A stretch of DNA of 64,000 bases from Plantimonas leprariae (GCF_008802405.1 NZ_VZDO01000018.1:40826-104825); one strand, 5' to 3'; shown: positions 31,104 through 40,271, counted from the first letter of the stretch. Translations and numbers: made by a program. Notes: generated from the letters alone by a model not told the origin.

Positions 31104-31991
31104 CTAGAGGTCTCTGGCAAGCCGGGGATCGAGGAGGTCGCGCAGGCCGTCGCCGACGAGCTGGAGGGCGAGCACGGCGAGGACGATGGAAAGGCCGGGG
31201 AAGAACATGATCCACGGCGCCTGATCGAGGTACTGGCGTCCCTGCGCGATCATCGTGCCCCAGGTGGGCACGCTCGGCGACACGCCGACACCGAGGAAGG
31301 ACAGGCCCGCTTCCGCCAGCATGGCGCTGGCGAAGATGAAGGTCGACTGCACCATGATCGGCGAGAGGAGATTGCGCAGCACGTGGCGCAGGATGATGCG
31401 CGGCGTCGAGACGCCGAGCGCCCGGGCGGCCTCGACGTAGGGCAGCTCGCGGATCACCAGCGTCGAGGCCCGGACGATGCGCGCGAGGCGCGGCGCGTAG
31501 ACGATGCCGAGCGCCGCGACGACGTTGACCACCGAGGGACCCAGCGCCGCGACGAGCGAGATCGCGAGGAGGATGTCCGGAAAGGCCATCATCGCGTCGA
31601 TGAGGCGGGCGAGCGGCGCGTCGAGCCGCCGGAAGAAGCCGGCGAGGAGCCCGAGCGTCACGCCGAGAAGGGCGGAGACCACCACCACCGCGAAGCCGAC
31701 GGTGAGCGATAGCCGGCCGGCGACGGCGAGGCGGGTGAGGATGTCGCGGCCGAAATCGTCGGTGCCGAGGAGATGCGCGGCGGAGGGCGGTTTCAGCCGG
31801 CTGACGAGCGACAGCTTCGAGGGCGACCAGGGCGAGAGCAGTGGCCCGAAGACGGCGAGCAGAAGGATGAGGAGGAGCACGACGAGCCCGGCTGCGACTG
31901 CCTTCCGGGCGAGGAGCGCGCGCAGCATCGTGTTGCCGCCGCTCTTCTCGGCGGCTGCAGCGGGGAGGGTGGCGGAGGCGACGGCGGTCAT
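31104..31991 (-). CDS. Peptide/opine-type ABC transporter permease (DppC)
   Basis: A 295-residue permease whose start at 31991 shares one base with the dppB-type stop. It has six helices and the DppC hallmarks LLGTDDFGRDILTRL at the periplasmic segment and the EAA loop YVEAARALGVSTPRIILRHVLRNLLSP that contacts the ATPases. GVGVSPSVPTWGTMIAQGR is typical for the family. Confidence 0.94.
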   Translation of the reverse strand: MTAVASATLPAAAAEKSGGNTMLRALLARKAVAAGLVVLLLILLLAVFGPLLSPWSPSKLSLVSRLKPPSAAHLLGTDDFGRDILTRLAVAGRLSLTVGFAVVVVSALLGVTLGLLAGFFRRLDAPLARLIDAMMAFPDILLAISLVAALGPSVVNVVAALGIVYAPRLARIVRASTLVIRELPYVEAARALGVSTPRIILRHVLRNLLSPIMVQSTFIFASAMLAEAGLSFLGVGVSPSVPTWGTMIAQGRQYLDQAPWIMFFPGLSIVLAVLALQLVGDGLRDLLDPRLARDL

Positions 31992-32953
31992 CAGGCGCGT
32001 ACCCGCGGATCGACCAGGATGTAGAGCATGTCGATCGCGAAATTGATCAGGACGTAGAGGCCCGCGACGACGAGGAGCGCGCCCTGGATCACCGGATAGT
32101 CGCGCCGGAGCACGGCGTTGACCACGAGGTTGCCGACGCCCGGCAGGCCGAACACGGTTTCCGTCACCACCGCGCCGGAGACGAGCAGCGCCGCGGTGAG
32201 CCCGACGACGGTGAGGATCGGGATCGCGGCGTTCTTCAAGGCGTGCCGGAGCACGACGCGCGCCTCGCCCATGCCCTTCGAGCGCGCGGTGCGGACGTAG
32301 TCGTCGTTGAGGACGTCGAGCATGGAGGCGCGCGTGAAGCGGATGATCAGGGCGGAAGACACGATGCCGAGCGCGACGGACGGCAGCACCAGATGGCCGA
32401 GCCGTTCGGCGAGGGTCGTGCCCGGCCCGCCGTAGCCCGAGGCCGGGAACCAGCCGAGCCTCACCGCGAAGACCTGGATCAGGACGAGCCCGAGCCAGAA
32501 GCTCGGCACGCTCGCCGCCAGCATCGCGACGGTCGTCGCGGCCTGGTCGAACAGCGAGCCGCGGCGGTAGGCCGAATAGATGCCGATCGGCAGCGCGATC
32601 AGGACGGCGAGGGCAAGCGAGAACAGGGTCAGGAAGAAGGTCGGCTCGGCCCGGCTCCCGAGCGCCGCCAGCACCGGCTGGCCGAGGAAGATCGAGCGGC
32701 CGAAATCGCCCTGGAGGAGGCCGAGCAGGTATTGCACGTACTGGACGGGCAGCGGCCGGTCGAGGCCGAACTGCGCCCGGAGGTTGGCGATGTCCGCAGC
32801 CGTCGCGTCCGGCCCGAGCATCACCGCCGCCGGATCGCCCGGCGTCACGCGCACGATCACGAAGACGATCGTGACGACGATCAGCATCACCGCCAGCATG
32901 CCGAGGAGGCGATGGAGGACCGTGCGGAGCATCGGGGCGAGCAAACGAGGCAT
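31991..32953 (-). CDS. Peptide/opine-type ABC transporter permease (DppB)
   Basis: A 320-residue permease starting MPRLLAPMLRTVLHRLLGMLAVMLIVVTIVFVIVRVTPGDPA, the normal DppB N-terminus, with the GLDRPLPVQYVQYLLGLLQGDFG segment and the EAA loop YVRTARSKGMGEARVVLRHALKNAAIPI. The start at 32953 lies 11 bases behind the binding-protein stop. Confidence 0.94.
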   Translation of the reverse strand: MPRLLAPMLRTVLHRLLGMLAVMLIVVTIVFVIVRVTPGDPAAVMLGPDATAADIANLRAQFGLDRPLPVQYVQYLLGLLQGDFGRSIFLGQPVLAALGSRAEPTFFLTLFSLALAVLIALPIGIYSAYRRGSLFDQAATTVAMLAASVPSFWLGLVLIQVFAVRLGWFPASGYGGPGTTLAERLGHLVLPSVALGIVSSALIIRFTRASMLDVLNDDYVRTARSKGMGEARVVLRHALKNAAIPILTVVGLTAALLVSGAVVTETVFGLPGVGNLVVNAVLRRDYPVIQGALLVVAGLYVLINFAIDMLYILVDPRVRA

Positions 32954-32964
32954 GGCGGGCTGCC

Positions 32965-34497
32965 TTACTTCTCCAGCCAGGCGTTCCAGAAATACGGCCA
33001 CGGGGCCGGCTCGAAGCCCTGCAGCTTCGGCGATTTGGCGGCGAGCGCGTTGAAGTCCCCGACCTTGAAGGCCGGCACCTCGTCGTAGAACACCTTCTGC
33101 ACCGCGCCGAACAGCTCGGCGCGCTTCGCCGGATCGCTCTCGGCATTGAAGGCGGCGAGCGCCTTCGTCTTGGCTTCGGACTGCCACCAGCCGGGCGAGG
33201 AGTCCTGCATCACGCCGATCAGCGAGGGCTCGGGCAGGAAGGGCGAATGCGAGATGAAGATGTCCCAGAGCTTCGGGTCCTGCCGGCGCTGCGTCAGCGT
33301 CGCCCAGTCGACGACGTCGAGCTGCACCTGGAAGCCGGCGGCCTTCAGATACTCGGCCGCGACCTCCGCCATCTTGTAGTGGAACTCGTACTGCCGGCTG
33401 GTGAGGATGCGCAGCGGCGTCGCGCCGTCGTAGCCGGCTTCCTGCAAGGCGGCGGCGGCCTTCTGCGCGTCGCCGAGGCCGTATGCGTCGACGCCTTGCG
33501 TGTTGTGCCAGGCGTAGCCGTCCGGATAGAGCGCGCCGTCCACCGCGTAGAAGTCGGTCGAGCCGAAGCCGGCGATCAGCATGTCCTCGGGGTTCAGCGC
33601 GGTCAGCACGGCGCGGCGCTTCTTTACGTCAGAGAGCAGTCCTTCCTTGGTGTTCATCACGAAGACCGGCCAGCCGAAGGGCTTCAGCGTCAGGGCTTCC
33701 GTCTTGCCGCCGGTGAGGCGGCCGGCGGATTCGACGGGAATCGAGTCGGCATAGGCGAACTGGCCGGCGACCGCGCCCTCGACGCGGGTGTTCGGGTCCG
33801 GCACCGGCACGAAGCGGATTTCGTCGAGATACTGGTGGCGCGCCCCGCCGTAGCCGTTCGCGGCATCCTCGCGGGGCTTGTAGCCGTCGAAGCGGACGAG
33901 CTGGATGTACTGGTCGGGCTTGCGTTCTTTGAGCATGTACGGCCCGGTGCCGACCGGCTTCTCCATCGGCACCGCCATGTCCTCCGCCGGCAGGATGACC
34001 GCGGCGGCGTTGTTGAAGGCGAGCAGCGACAGGAGCGGTGCGTAGGGCTCCTTCAGCGTGATGCGGATCGTTGCCGGGTCCGGCGCCTCGATCGACGCGA
34101 TGTTCTTCGCCGCCTGCTGGCCGCGCGAGGCCACCGTTTCCCAGCGCTTCAGCGAGGCGAGGACATCGGCCGAGTCCATGCCCGAGCCGTCGTGGAAGGT
34201 GACGCCCTGCCGGAGTCTGATCGTGTAGACGCGACCGCCCTCGGTGATCTCCGGCATCGCTTCCGCGAGGAGCGGCACGACCTGCCAGTCCTTGCCGAAG
34301 GTGAAGAGCGTCTCGAAGACGTGCTGCGAGACGATGCCGACGAGGTCGGCGGTGGAGGCCATCGGGTCCAGTGTCGGCGGCTCGCCGATGGTCGCGACGT
34401 CGACGACGCCGCCGCGTTGCGGCTCGGCGGCGGGCGCGGGCCCCGCACCCATGGCCGCGAGAAGCGCGAGGATGGCCGTTGTCCGCCGGAACCGCAT
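32965..34497 (-). CDS. ABC transporter substrate-binding protein, family 5 (DppA/OppA)
   Basis: The ATG at 34497 has GGAGG six bases upstream and is preferred to that at 34509. The 510-residue protein has a signal peptide (MRFRRTTAILALLAAMGAGPAPAAEPQRG) and family-5 motifs: PPTLDPMASTADLVGIVSQHVFETLF, YTIRLRQGVTFHDGSGMDSADVLASLKRW, PVGTGPYMLKE and DWATLTQRRQDPKLWDIFISH. First gene of the operon; an AT-rich palindrome lies just before its ribosome site. The ligand may be a peptide, opine or other amino compound. Confidence 0.93.
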   Translation of the reverse strand: MRFRRTTAILALLAAMGAGPAPAAEPQRGGVVDVATIGEPPTLDPMASTADLVGIVSQHVFETLFTFGKDWQVVPLLAEAMPEITEGGRVYTIRLRQGVTFHDGSGMDSADVLASLKRWETVASRGQQAAKNIASIEAPDPATIRITLKEPYAPLLSLLAFNNAAAVILPAEDMAVPMEKPVGTGPYMLKERKPDQYIQLVRFDGYKPREDAANGYGGARHQYLDEIRFVPVPDPNTRVEGAVAGQFAYADSIPVESAGRLTGGKTEALTLKPFGWPVFVMNTKEGLLSDVKKRRAVLTALNPEDMLIAGFGSTDFYAVDGALYPDGYAWHNTQGVDAYGLGDAQKAAAALQEAGYDGATPLRILTSRQYEFHYKMAEVAAEYLKAAGFQVQLDVVDWATLTQRRQDPKLWDIFISHSPFLPEPSLIGVMQDSSPGWWQSEAKTKALAAFNAESDPAKRAELFGAVQKVFYDEVPAFKVGDFNALAAKSPKLQGFEPAPWPYFWNAWLEK

Positions 34498-34507
34498 CGA
34501 AGCCTCC

Positions 34508-34540
34508 ATTACACAATAATGTAATATATTCCCCTGTAAT
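34508..34540. promoter_or_regulatory. Palindromic operator candidate in front of the dpp-type operon
   Basis: ATTACA-N6-TGTAAT (34508-34525) is a perfect palindrome in otherwise very GC-rich DNA, directly upstream of the binding-protein ribosome site. A second TGTAAT at 34535-34540 makes a third half-site. It does not resemble the element near the IclR gene, so another regulator may bind. Confidence 0.55.
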
Positions 34541-34693
34541 GATTAGAAGCCAGCCGGTCGCCGCCGTCAATAGGGTCCTCCCGTTCCGTCGCGGAGCGTC
34601 GCCGCGCCGTGCGCGTACCGGCTGCCCTCCCACCCCTCTTGAAGACGGCCGCGGACTGGCTAGGCTCGACGCCAGCCGGATGTGGAGGATGCG

Positions 34694-35113
34694 ATGCGGC
34701 TGGTCTGGACTGCGCTGCTGAGCTGCCTCGCTGTCGCTCCCGCATGGGCCGAGGAGGTTCCCCTGTGCGGCAGCCGTCCGCGGGTGACCGCCGAACTGAC
34801 CTGCCTTTTCGACGGCGATTCCGGCTGGCAGCGCGGCACGCACTGGCATCTCGCCGACGTGGACGCACCCGAGATCGATCCGCCGGGCGCCGACTGCCGG
34901 GAGGAGCAGATCCTCGGGCTCCGCGCGCTCGACCGCCTGCAGCGTCTCCTGTCGAAGGGCTACACGGTGACCTATCTCGGTCGGCGCGACACGAGCGGCC
35001 GGCAACTGGCGAAGATCGAGACCGAGGACCACCGGGACGTCGGCTCGGAACTGATGAGCGCCGGGCTCGCCCAGGCCTTGCCGAACACCGGCGAGAAATG
35101 GTGCCGACGATAG
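34694..35113 (+). CDS. Exported thermonuclease-fold (SNase-like) protein, probably degenerate
   Basis: The ATG at 34694 has GGAGG five bases upstream. The 139-residue product starts with a signal peptide (MRLVWTALLSCLAVAPAWA) and has the SNase-like core LTCLFDGDSGW...HWHLADVDAPEIDPPGADCREEQILG...LGRRDTSGRQLAKI...ELMSAGLAQALP. The calcium and base residues (DGDS, DVDAPE) are kept, but the first catalytic arginine, normally just before the L in RLxxIDxPE, is His here. Nuclease activity is therefore doubtful. Four cysteines suggest disulphides. Confidence 0.78.
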   Translation: MRLVWTALLSCLAVAPAWAEEVPLCGSRPRVTAELTCLFDGDSGWQRGTHWHLADVDAPEIDPPGADCREEQILGLRALDRLQRLLSKGYTVTYLGRRDTSGRQLAKIETEDHRDVGSELMSAGLAQALPNTGEKWCRR

Positions 35114-35237
35114 CCCGGCCGGCCTCGCGTCCGGTAAAAAGCAACGGATTCCCCCTCTTCGCGTTTTGCCCGCCGGGGTAGCATTGACCTTTCCGGCACT
35201 CTCGCTCAATGGTGCGACGATCAATCCCCGTTGTGTT

Positions 35238-35258
35238 AACGAATGCGAAGAATTCGTT
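35238..35258. promoter_or_regulatory. Palindrome upstream of the GAF-EAL gene
   Basis: AACGAAT-N7-ATTCGTT forms perfect seven-base arms 62 bases before the start at 35321, within a 207-base gap (35114-35320) that otherwise shows nothing. Likely operator or promoter element of the phosphodiesterase gene. Confidence 0.45.
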
Positions 35259-35320
35259 TGTTGTCATGCAGATAGAGGACAGGTCCGCGGCCGGAAGGCG
35301 GCTGGCGGGAGGGGGTCTGG

Positions 35321-36550
35321 ATGGGGCAGCGGGCCGACGTGCTTGAGCCGAGCGCCGAGACCCATGCCGTCCTGCTCGACGATGTCGCGGACATCCTGCG
35401 CACGGTCCGCGCGAACCTCGACATGGACATCGCCTTCGTCGGCGAGTTCGTGGGGGGAACCCGCGTCCTGCGCCACGTCGATGCCGCGCGCGAGCCTTCG
35501 CCGATCCGGGCGGGCGATGCGGCTCCCCTGTCGGAGACCTATTGCGCCCGCGTCGTGGACGGCCGCCTGCCGGAGCTGATCCGCGACACGGGCGAGTTTG
35601 CGGCGGCGCGGAGCCTTCCCGCGACGCGCGAACTGCCGGTCGGCGCGCATCTCAGCGTTCCGATCCGGCTGTCGGACGGGCGGATCTACGGCACCTTCTG
35701 CTGCTTCGCCTTCGAGCCGGACGCGGCGCTCGGGCAGCGCGACCTCAACATGCTGCGCACCTTCGCCGACATCGCGGCGCGGCGCATCGACAAGGACCTG
35801 AAGCTCGGCAGCGTCCGCTCCGAGAAGGCCGCCCGCGTCCGCGCCGTGCTGGAGGCCGGCGGCCCGACCGTGGTGTACCAGCCGGTCTATCTCATCGACG
35901 GGCTGCGGGTGGCGGGAGCGGAGGCGCTCGCGCGGTTTCCGATGGAGCCGCGCCGCCCGCCGGACGAGTGGTTCCGCGAGGCCGTCGAGGTCGGGCTGCA
36001 GACGGAACTCGAATTCGCCGCGATCCGCAACGCGCTCGCCGGTTATCGCGAGGTCTGGCGCGGGCATCGCGTCCAGCTCGGGCTGAACGCCTCGCCCGCT
36101 ACGATCGTCCACCCGCGTTTTCCGGACCTGTTCGAGGGCTATCCCACCGACCGGATCGTGATCGAACTGACCGAGCACGAGGAGGTCCGCGACTACGCGC
36201 CGCTCGTCGCCGAACTCGCCTGCCTCAGGGCCAGCAACATGCGGATCGCCATCGACGACGTCGGCGCCGGCTATGCCAGCATGCGGCACATCCTGGCGAT
36301 CCGGCCCGATATCATGAAGCTCGACCTCGGCATCGTCCGGGCCATCGATTCGGATGCGATGAAGCTCGCGCTCGCCACCTCGCTCGTCAACTTCGCCGGC
36401 CAGTTCAACTGCAAGGTCGTGGCGGAGGGCGTCGAAACGGAAGGCGAGCTCGACGTCCTGCGCTGCCTCGACGTCCAGGCCGCGCAGGGCTACCTGCTCG
36501 GCCGGCCCGAGCCCGTCGCCGCGCTGCTCCGGCGGCTCTCGCGGGGCTGA
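35321..36550 (+). CDS. GAF-EAL c-di-GMP phosphodiesterase
   Basis: The 409-residue soluble protein has an N-terminal GAF sensor domain (about residues 10-165: DILRTVRANLDMDIAFVGEFVGG...LSVPIRLSDGRIYGTFCCFAFE) and an EAL domain from about 185. The catalytic set is almost complete: E in AEALAR, N in GLNAS, E in IELTEHE, DD in IDDVGAGYAS (usual form DDFG), K in IMKLD, E in VVAEGVET and Q in AQGYLLGRP. It should hydrolyse c-di-GMP in response to a small ligand or redox cue bound by GAF. Confidence 0.9.
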   Translation: MGQRADVLEPSAETHAVLLDDVADILRTVRANLDMDIAFVGEFVGGTRVLRHVDAAREPSPIRAGDAAPLSETYCARVVDGRLPELIRDTGEFAAARSLPATRELPVGAHLSVPIRLSDGRIYGTFCCFAFEPDAALGQRDLNMLRTFADIAARRIDKDLKLGSVRSEKAARVRAVLEAGGPTVVYQPVYLIDGLRVAGAEALARFPMEPRRPPDEWFREAVEVGLQTELEFAAIRNALAGYREVWRGHRVQLGLNASPATIVHPRFPDLFEGYPTDRIVIELTEHEEVRDYAPLVAELACLRASNMRIAIDDVGAGYASMRHILAIRPDIMKLDLGIVRAIDSDAMKLALATSLVNFAGQFNCKVVAEGVETEGELDVLRCLDVQAAQGYLLGRPEPVAALLRRLSRG

Positions 36551-36708
36551 CCGCGCCGGCATCGCCGCTCCGCCCGTCCCGGCGGCCGCAGCGAGCGGGG
36601 CGTTGACATCGGCCGGGCCGCCCCGGATGGTCCGGCCATCGCATCTCCCGTGCGGCGGGGCGCGGCTCCGCATCCTGTCCCGGCATTCCTCCTATCGGCT
36701 TCCCTGTC

Positions 36709-37401
36709 ATGGAAAACATCGGCACCGAGCTGCTGCAGCTCGCCGAGATCGTCTGGATCAACATCGTCCTGTCGGGCGACAACGCCGTGGTGATCGCGAT
36801 GGCCTGCCGGGGGCTGCCGCCCGACCGGCGACAGACCGGCATGGTGCTCGGCGCGCTGGTGGCCGTCGCCCTGCGGATCGCCTTCACGGTGGTGATCGAG
36901 ACGCTGCTGGCCGTGCCGTTCCTGAAGATCGTCGGCGGCGGTCTCCTCGTCTGGATCGCCGTGAAGCTCTTGTCGGGCGGCGAGGACGAGGGCGAGGTCG
37001 AGGCGAGCCCGCGGCTCTGGGAGGCCGTTCGCACCGTGGCGGTCGCGGACGCGGTGATGAGCCTCGACAACGTCCTCGCGATCGCCGGGGTGGCGAAGGA
37101 TTCGATGCTGCTCGTCATCGTCGGCCTGGCGATCTCGGTGCCGCTGATCGTCGTCGGCGCGACGCTGATCATGAAGCTCCTCGCGCGCTTTCCGATCCTC
37201 GTCTGGGCCGGCGCCGGGCTGCTCGGCTGGGTGGCGGGCGGGATGCTGCTCTCCGACCCCTTCGCGGCGCGCGAGCTCGGCGCCGGCGTCGCCGAGGCCG
37301 CGGAAATGCCGGCGAGCGCGCTTTGCGCCGCCGTCGTGCTGGGGCTGGGATATCTCCTGCGGCGGCGCTCCGCGGCGCGTCCCGGTCGTCAGGTACCTTG
37401 A
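36709..37401 (+). CDS. TerC/YjbE family integral membrane protein
   Basis: A 230-residue membrane protein with about seven helices and the twin family motifs: IVLSGDNAVVIAMACRGL in the first half and VADAVMSLDNVLAIAGVA in the second, which supply acidic metal-binding residues. Homologues export manganese or act in metal loading. No yybP-ykoY-type riboswitch can be seen in the 158 bases upstream. It stands alone. Confidence 0.88.
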   Translation: MENIGTELLQLAEIVWINIVLSGDNAVVIAMACRGLPPDRRQTGMVLGALVAVALRIAFTVVIETLLAVPFLKIVGGGLLVWIAVKLLSGGEDEGEVEASPRLWEAVRTVAVADAVMSLDNVLAIAGVAKDSMLLVIVGLAISVPLIVVGATLIMKLLARFPILVWAGAGLLGWVAGGMLLSDPFAARELGAGVAEAAEMPASALCAAVVLGLGYLLRRRSAARPGRQVP

Positions 37402-37448
37402 GAAGCTTCGAAGCCGCTACCCCGACCGTCGTGCGAATTATGCGCCGA

Positions 37449-37462
37449 TTGGTACGACCATA
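37449..37462. promoter_or_regulatory. FadR-type GntR operator candidate before the second sugar importer
   Basis: TTGGTACGACCATA contains TGGT-ACG-ACCA, an exact match to the FadR-subfamily operator form TNGT-N3-ACNA. It lies about 190 bases before the binding-protein gene at 37653, in a 251-base gap without genes. Two FadR-type regulators in the window (6433, 53825) are candidates to bind it. Confidence 0.5.
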
Positions 37463-37652
37463 AGCTTGACGCGTTTCGCGCCTCGTATAAACCTGTCTCC
37501 CGGAGGATGACTCGGACCAACACCTGTCCCGACGCCGCAATGCGGCGTCCGGCAGCGGGTTCGAGCGTGAATTGCCGCCGTTCGGCTCGCTCGCCTGCCC
37601 ATGAGGGGCGGCGCGGGGCGGGCGGTGGCTGTCGAGGGAGGAGACCTAAGAT

Positions 37653-38606
37653 ATGATGAAACCGCTTGCCGTGTTTTCGGCCGTGCTGGGCTTGGCGCTC
37701 CTGGCGTCGCCCGCGTCGGAGGCCCAGGAGAAGAAGCAGCTCGCCTTCATCGTCAACGCCGCTTCCGACTTCTGGAAGCTGGCCGAGGCCGGCGTGAAGA
37801 AGGCGCAGGGCGAATTGCCGAACTACGAGCTGCAGTTCCGCTATCCGGCGCAGGGCACCGCCGCCCTGCAGAACGCCCTGATGGACGATCTCGTTTCCGC
37901 CGGCACGGACGCGATCATGATCTCCTCCGTCGATCCGAAGACCTCGGTCGAGGCCTTCAACCGCATCGCCGCCCAGGTGCCGCTGTTCACCACCGACTCC
38001 GACGCGCCCGATTCCAAGCGCATCGCCTATCTCGGCTCCTCCAACACCGATGCCGGCAAGCAGGCCGGCGAGATCGCGGTGAAGGCGCTGCCGAGCGGCG
38101 GCAAATGCATGGGCTTCGTCGGCTTCCTCGGCGCCGACAACGCCAAGGAGCGCATCGCCGGCTTCAAGCAGGCGGTCGAAGGCAAGAACATCGAGCTCGT
38201 CGACGTGCGCGGCGACGATGTCGACTTCGCCCGGGCCCGCTCCAACGTCGACGACGTGCTCGCGGCCAATCCGGACATCAACTGCATGGTCGGGTTCTAT
38301 TCCTACAACCCGCCGAAGATCTACGAGGCGCTGCAGGCGGCCGGCAAGCTCGGCCAGGTCACCGTCATCGCCTTCGACGAGGACCCGGTGACGCTCGGCG
38401 CCGTCAAGGAGGGCTCGTTCGCCGGCACGGTCGTGCAGCAGCCCTTCGAATGGGGCTATCAGGGCATGAAGCTGATGGCGAAGTATCTCGACGGCGACAA
38501 GTCGGGCATACCCGACAACAAGCTGATCATCATCCCGACCCGGATGATCGACAAGAGCAATGTTGACGCCTTCCAGGCCGAACTGAAGGCCGCCATCGGC
38601 GGCTGA
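37653..38606 (+). CDS. Sugar ABC transporter substrate-binding protein (CUT2 type)
   Basis: A 317-residue periplasmic binding protein type 1 with signal peptide (MMKPLAVFSAVLGLALLASPASEA) and family motifs AFIVNAASDFWKLAEAGVKKA, DAIMISSVDPKTS, TTDSDAPDSKRIAYLGSSNTDAGKQAGE and VIAFDEDPVTLGAVKEGSFAGTVVQQPFEWGYQG. GGAGGAG lies upstream at usual distance. First gene of a complete importer operon (37653-41247). Confidence 0.92.
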   Translation: MMKPLAVFSAVLGLALLASPASEAQEKKQLAFIVNAASDFWKLAEAGVKKAQGELPNYELQFRYPAQGTAALQNALMDDLVSAGTDAIMISSVDPKTSVEAFNRIAAQVPLFTTDSDAPDSKRIAYLGSSNTDAGKQAGEIAVKALPSGGKCMGFVGFLGADNAKERIAGFKQAVEGKNIELVDVRGDDVDFARARSNVDDVLAANPDINCMVGFYSYNPPKIYEALQAAGKLGQVTVIAFDEDPVTLGAVKEGSFAGTVVQQPFEWGYQGMKLMAKYLDGDKSGIPDNKLIIIPTRMIDKSNVDAFQAELKAAIGG

Positions 38607-38681
38607 TCGCCCGGCATCCATCGGCGGTCCGGGCGCTTGTGCCGCGTCCGGGCCGCTTTTCGCGTCCGGCTCGGGGGAGGC

Positions 38682-40271
38682 GTGGCCATTCCATCGAACG
38701 AACATGCCGAGCGCGCCGCCGCCCTGTCCGTTGCGGCGCCGTTCCTGGAACTCAAGGGCATCGGCAAGCTCTTCCCCGGCGTCGCGGCGCTGAAGGACGT
38801 CAGCTTCGCGGTCCGACCGGGCGAGGTGATCGGGCTGATCGGCGAGAACGGCGCCGGCAAGTCGACGTTGATGAAGATCCTCGGCGGCGTCGAAGCGCCG
38901 AGCGAAGGGGTGCTCGTCGTCGACGGCGCGGAGCGGAGCAGCTTCGGCGTCTCGGATGCGATCCGCGCCGGCATCGCCTTCGTGCATCAGGAACTCAACC
39001 TCTTCGAGAACCTCGACGCCGCGGCCAATATCTTCGTCGGCCGGGAACCGCTGCGGGCCGGTCCCTTGCGGCTCGTCGACGAGAAGCGGATGCGCGCCGA
39101 CGCCGCGCCGCTGCTGAAGCGCCTCAAGGTCGACTTCGGGCCGGAAACGTCGGTCGCCGCGATGTCGATCGCGCAGCGCCAGCTCCTCGAGATCGCCAAG
39201 GCGCTGTCGCAGGGCGCGCGCGTCGTGATCATGGACGAGCCGACCTCCAGCCTGTCGATCCGGGAGGCGAACAACCTTCTCGGCGTCATCGCCGATCTCA
39301 GGAGCGAGGGCGTCAGCGTCGTCTTCATCTCGCACCGCCTCCACGAGGTCGTCGCCTGCGCGGACCGGGTGCTGGGCCTCAGGGACGGGCGCGTCGCGGG
39401 TGAGCTCGCCGGCAGCGAGATCACCTACGACCGGATGATCCGGCTGATGATCGGCCGCGACCTGAAATCGATCTACGTGCCGCCGTCGCGCCCGCCGGAA
39501 GGCCGGGGCCTCGAAATCCGCGGTGCGCGGACCACGACCTTTCCCGACAGCGCGGTGGACCTCAATGTCCGCGGCGGCGAGATCCTCGGCCTCGCCGGCC
39601 TCGTCGGCGCGGGCCGCACGGAACTGGCACGCGCGGTGTTCGGCATCGACGCGCTCGTCGGCGGCGAGGTCGCTCTCGACGGCGCGCCGCTCCGCATCGC
39701 CTCGCCGCAGGATGCCATCCGGCACGGCATCTACCTCGTGCCGGAAGACCGGAAGCGCACCGGCCTGCTGCTCCAGACGAGTATCCAGGAAAACATCTCG
39801 CTGCCCGACTTGGCGGCCTATGCCAGAGGCGGCCTCGTCAGCCGCCGCCGGGAGGCGGCGGTGGCGGAGGCGCAGCGGAGCCGGCTCGCCATCCGGGCGG
39901 GAAACGTCCGGGTGCGCTCCGGCACCCTGTCCGGCGGCAACCAGCAGAAGGTGGTGCTGGCGAAATGGCTCTCGATGCGCCCGCGCGCGATCATCCTCGA
40001 CGAGCCGACGCGCGGCGTCGACATCGGCGCGAAGAAGGAAATCTACGAGCTGATGCGGGGCTTGTGCGATGCCGGCGTCGCCGTCCTGATGATCTCCAGC
40101 GACATGGAGGAGGTGATCGGCGTTTCGGATCGCATCGCCGTGATGCGCGAGGGGACGATCGGCGGCGAGCTGGAGCGGGCCGACTTCAGCGAGGCGAACG
40201 TCCTCGCGCTCGCGGTCGGACAGAGTGCGGACCGCGGGAGCGGGCCTGAGGAAAGAGCACGTCATGCATAG
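38682..40271 (+). CDS. Sugar ABC transporter ATP-binding protein, two ABC domains (RbsA/XylG type)
   Basis: No ATG lies before the first domain; GTG 38682, behind GGGGGAGG, is the best start (529 residues), with TTG 38637 as the alternative. Domain 1 has Walker A GENGAGKST and Walker B VVIMDEP; its signature region reads MSIAQRQ in place of LSGGQ, as usual in RbsA. Domain 2 has a degenerate Walker A (GLVGAGRTE), signature LSGGNQQKVVLAKWL and Walker B AIILDEPTRGVDIGAK. It overlaps the permease gene by eight bases. Confidence 0.92.
   Translation: MAIPSNEHAERAAALSVAAPFLELKGIGKLFPGVAALKDVSFAVRPGEVIGLIGENGAGKSTLMKILGGVEAPSEGVLVVDGAERSSFGVSDAIRAGIAFVHQELNLFENLDAAANIFVGREPLRAGPLRLVDEKRMRADAAPLLKRLKVDFGPETSVAAMSIAQRQLLEIAKALSQGARVVIMDEPTSSLSIREANNLLGVIADLRSEGVSVVFISHRLHEVVACADRVLGLRDGRVAGELAGSEITYDRMIRLMIGRDLKSIYVPPSRPPEGRGLEIRGARTTTFPDSAVDLNVRGGEILGLAGLVGAGRTELARAVFGIDALVGGEVALDGAPLRIASPQDAIRHGIYLVPEDRKRTGLLLQTSIQENISLPDLAAYARGGLVSRRREAAVAEAQRSRLAIRAGNVRVRSGTLSGGNQQKVVLAKWLSMRPRAIILDEPTRGVDIGAKKEIYELMRGLCDAGVAVLMISSDMEEVIGVSDRIAVMREGTIGGELERADFSEANVLALAVGQSADRGSGPEERARHA

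Noticed and set aside
36551..36708. Possible manganese (yybP-ykoY) riboswitch before the TerC-family gene
   Set aside because: The conserved helix and loop bases are not visible; the stretch is ordinary GC-rich leader.
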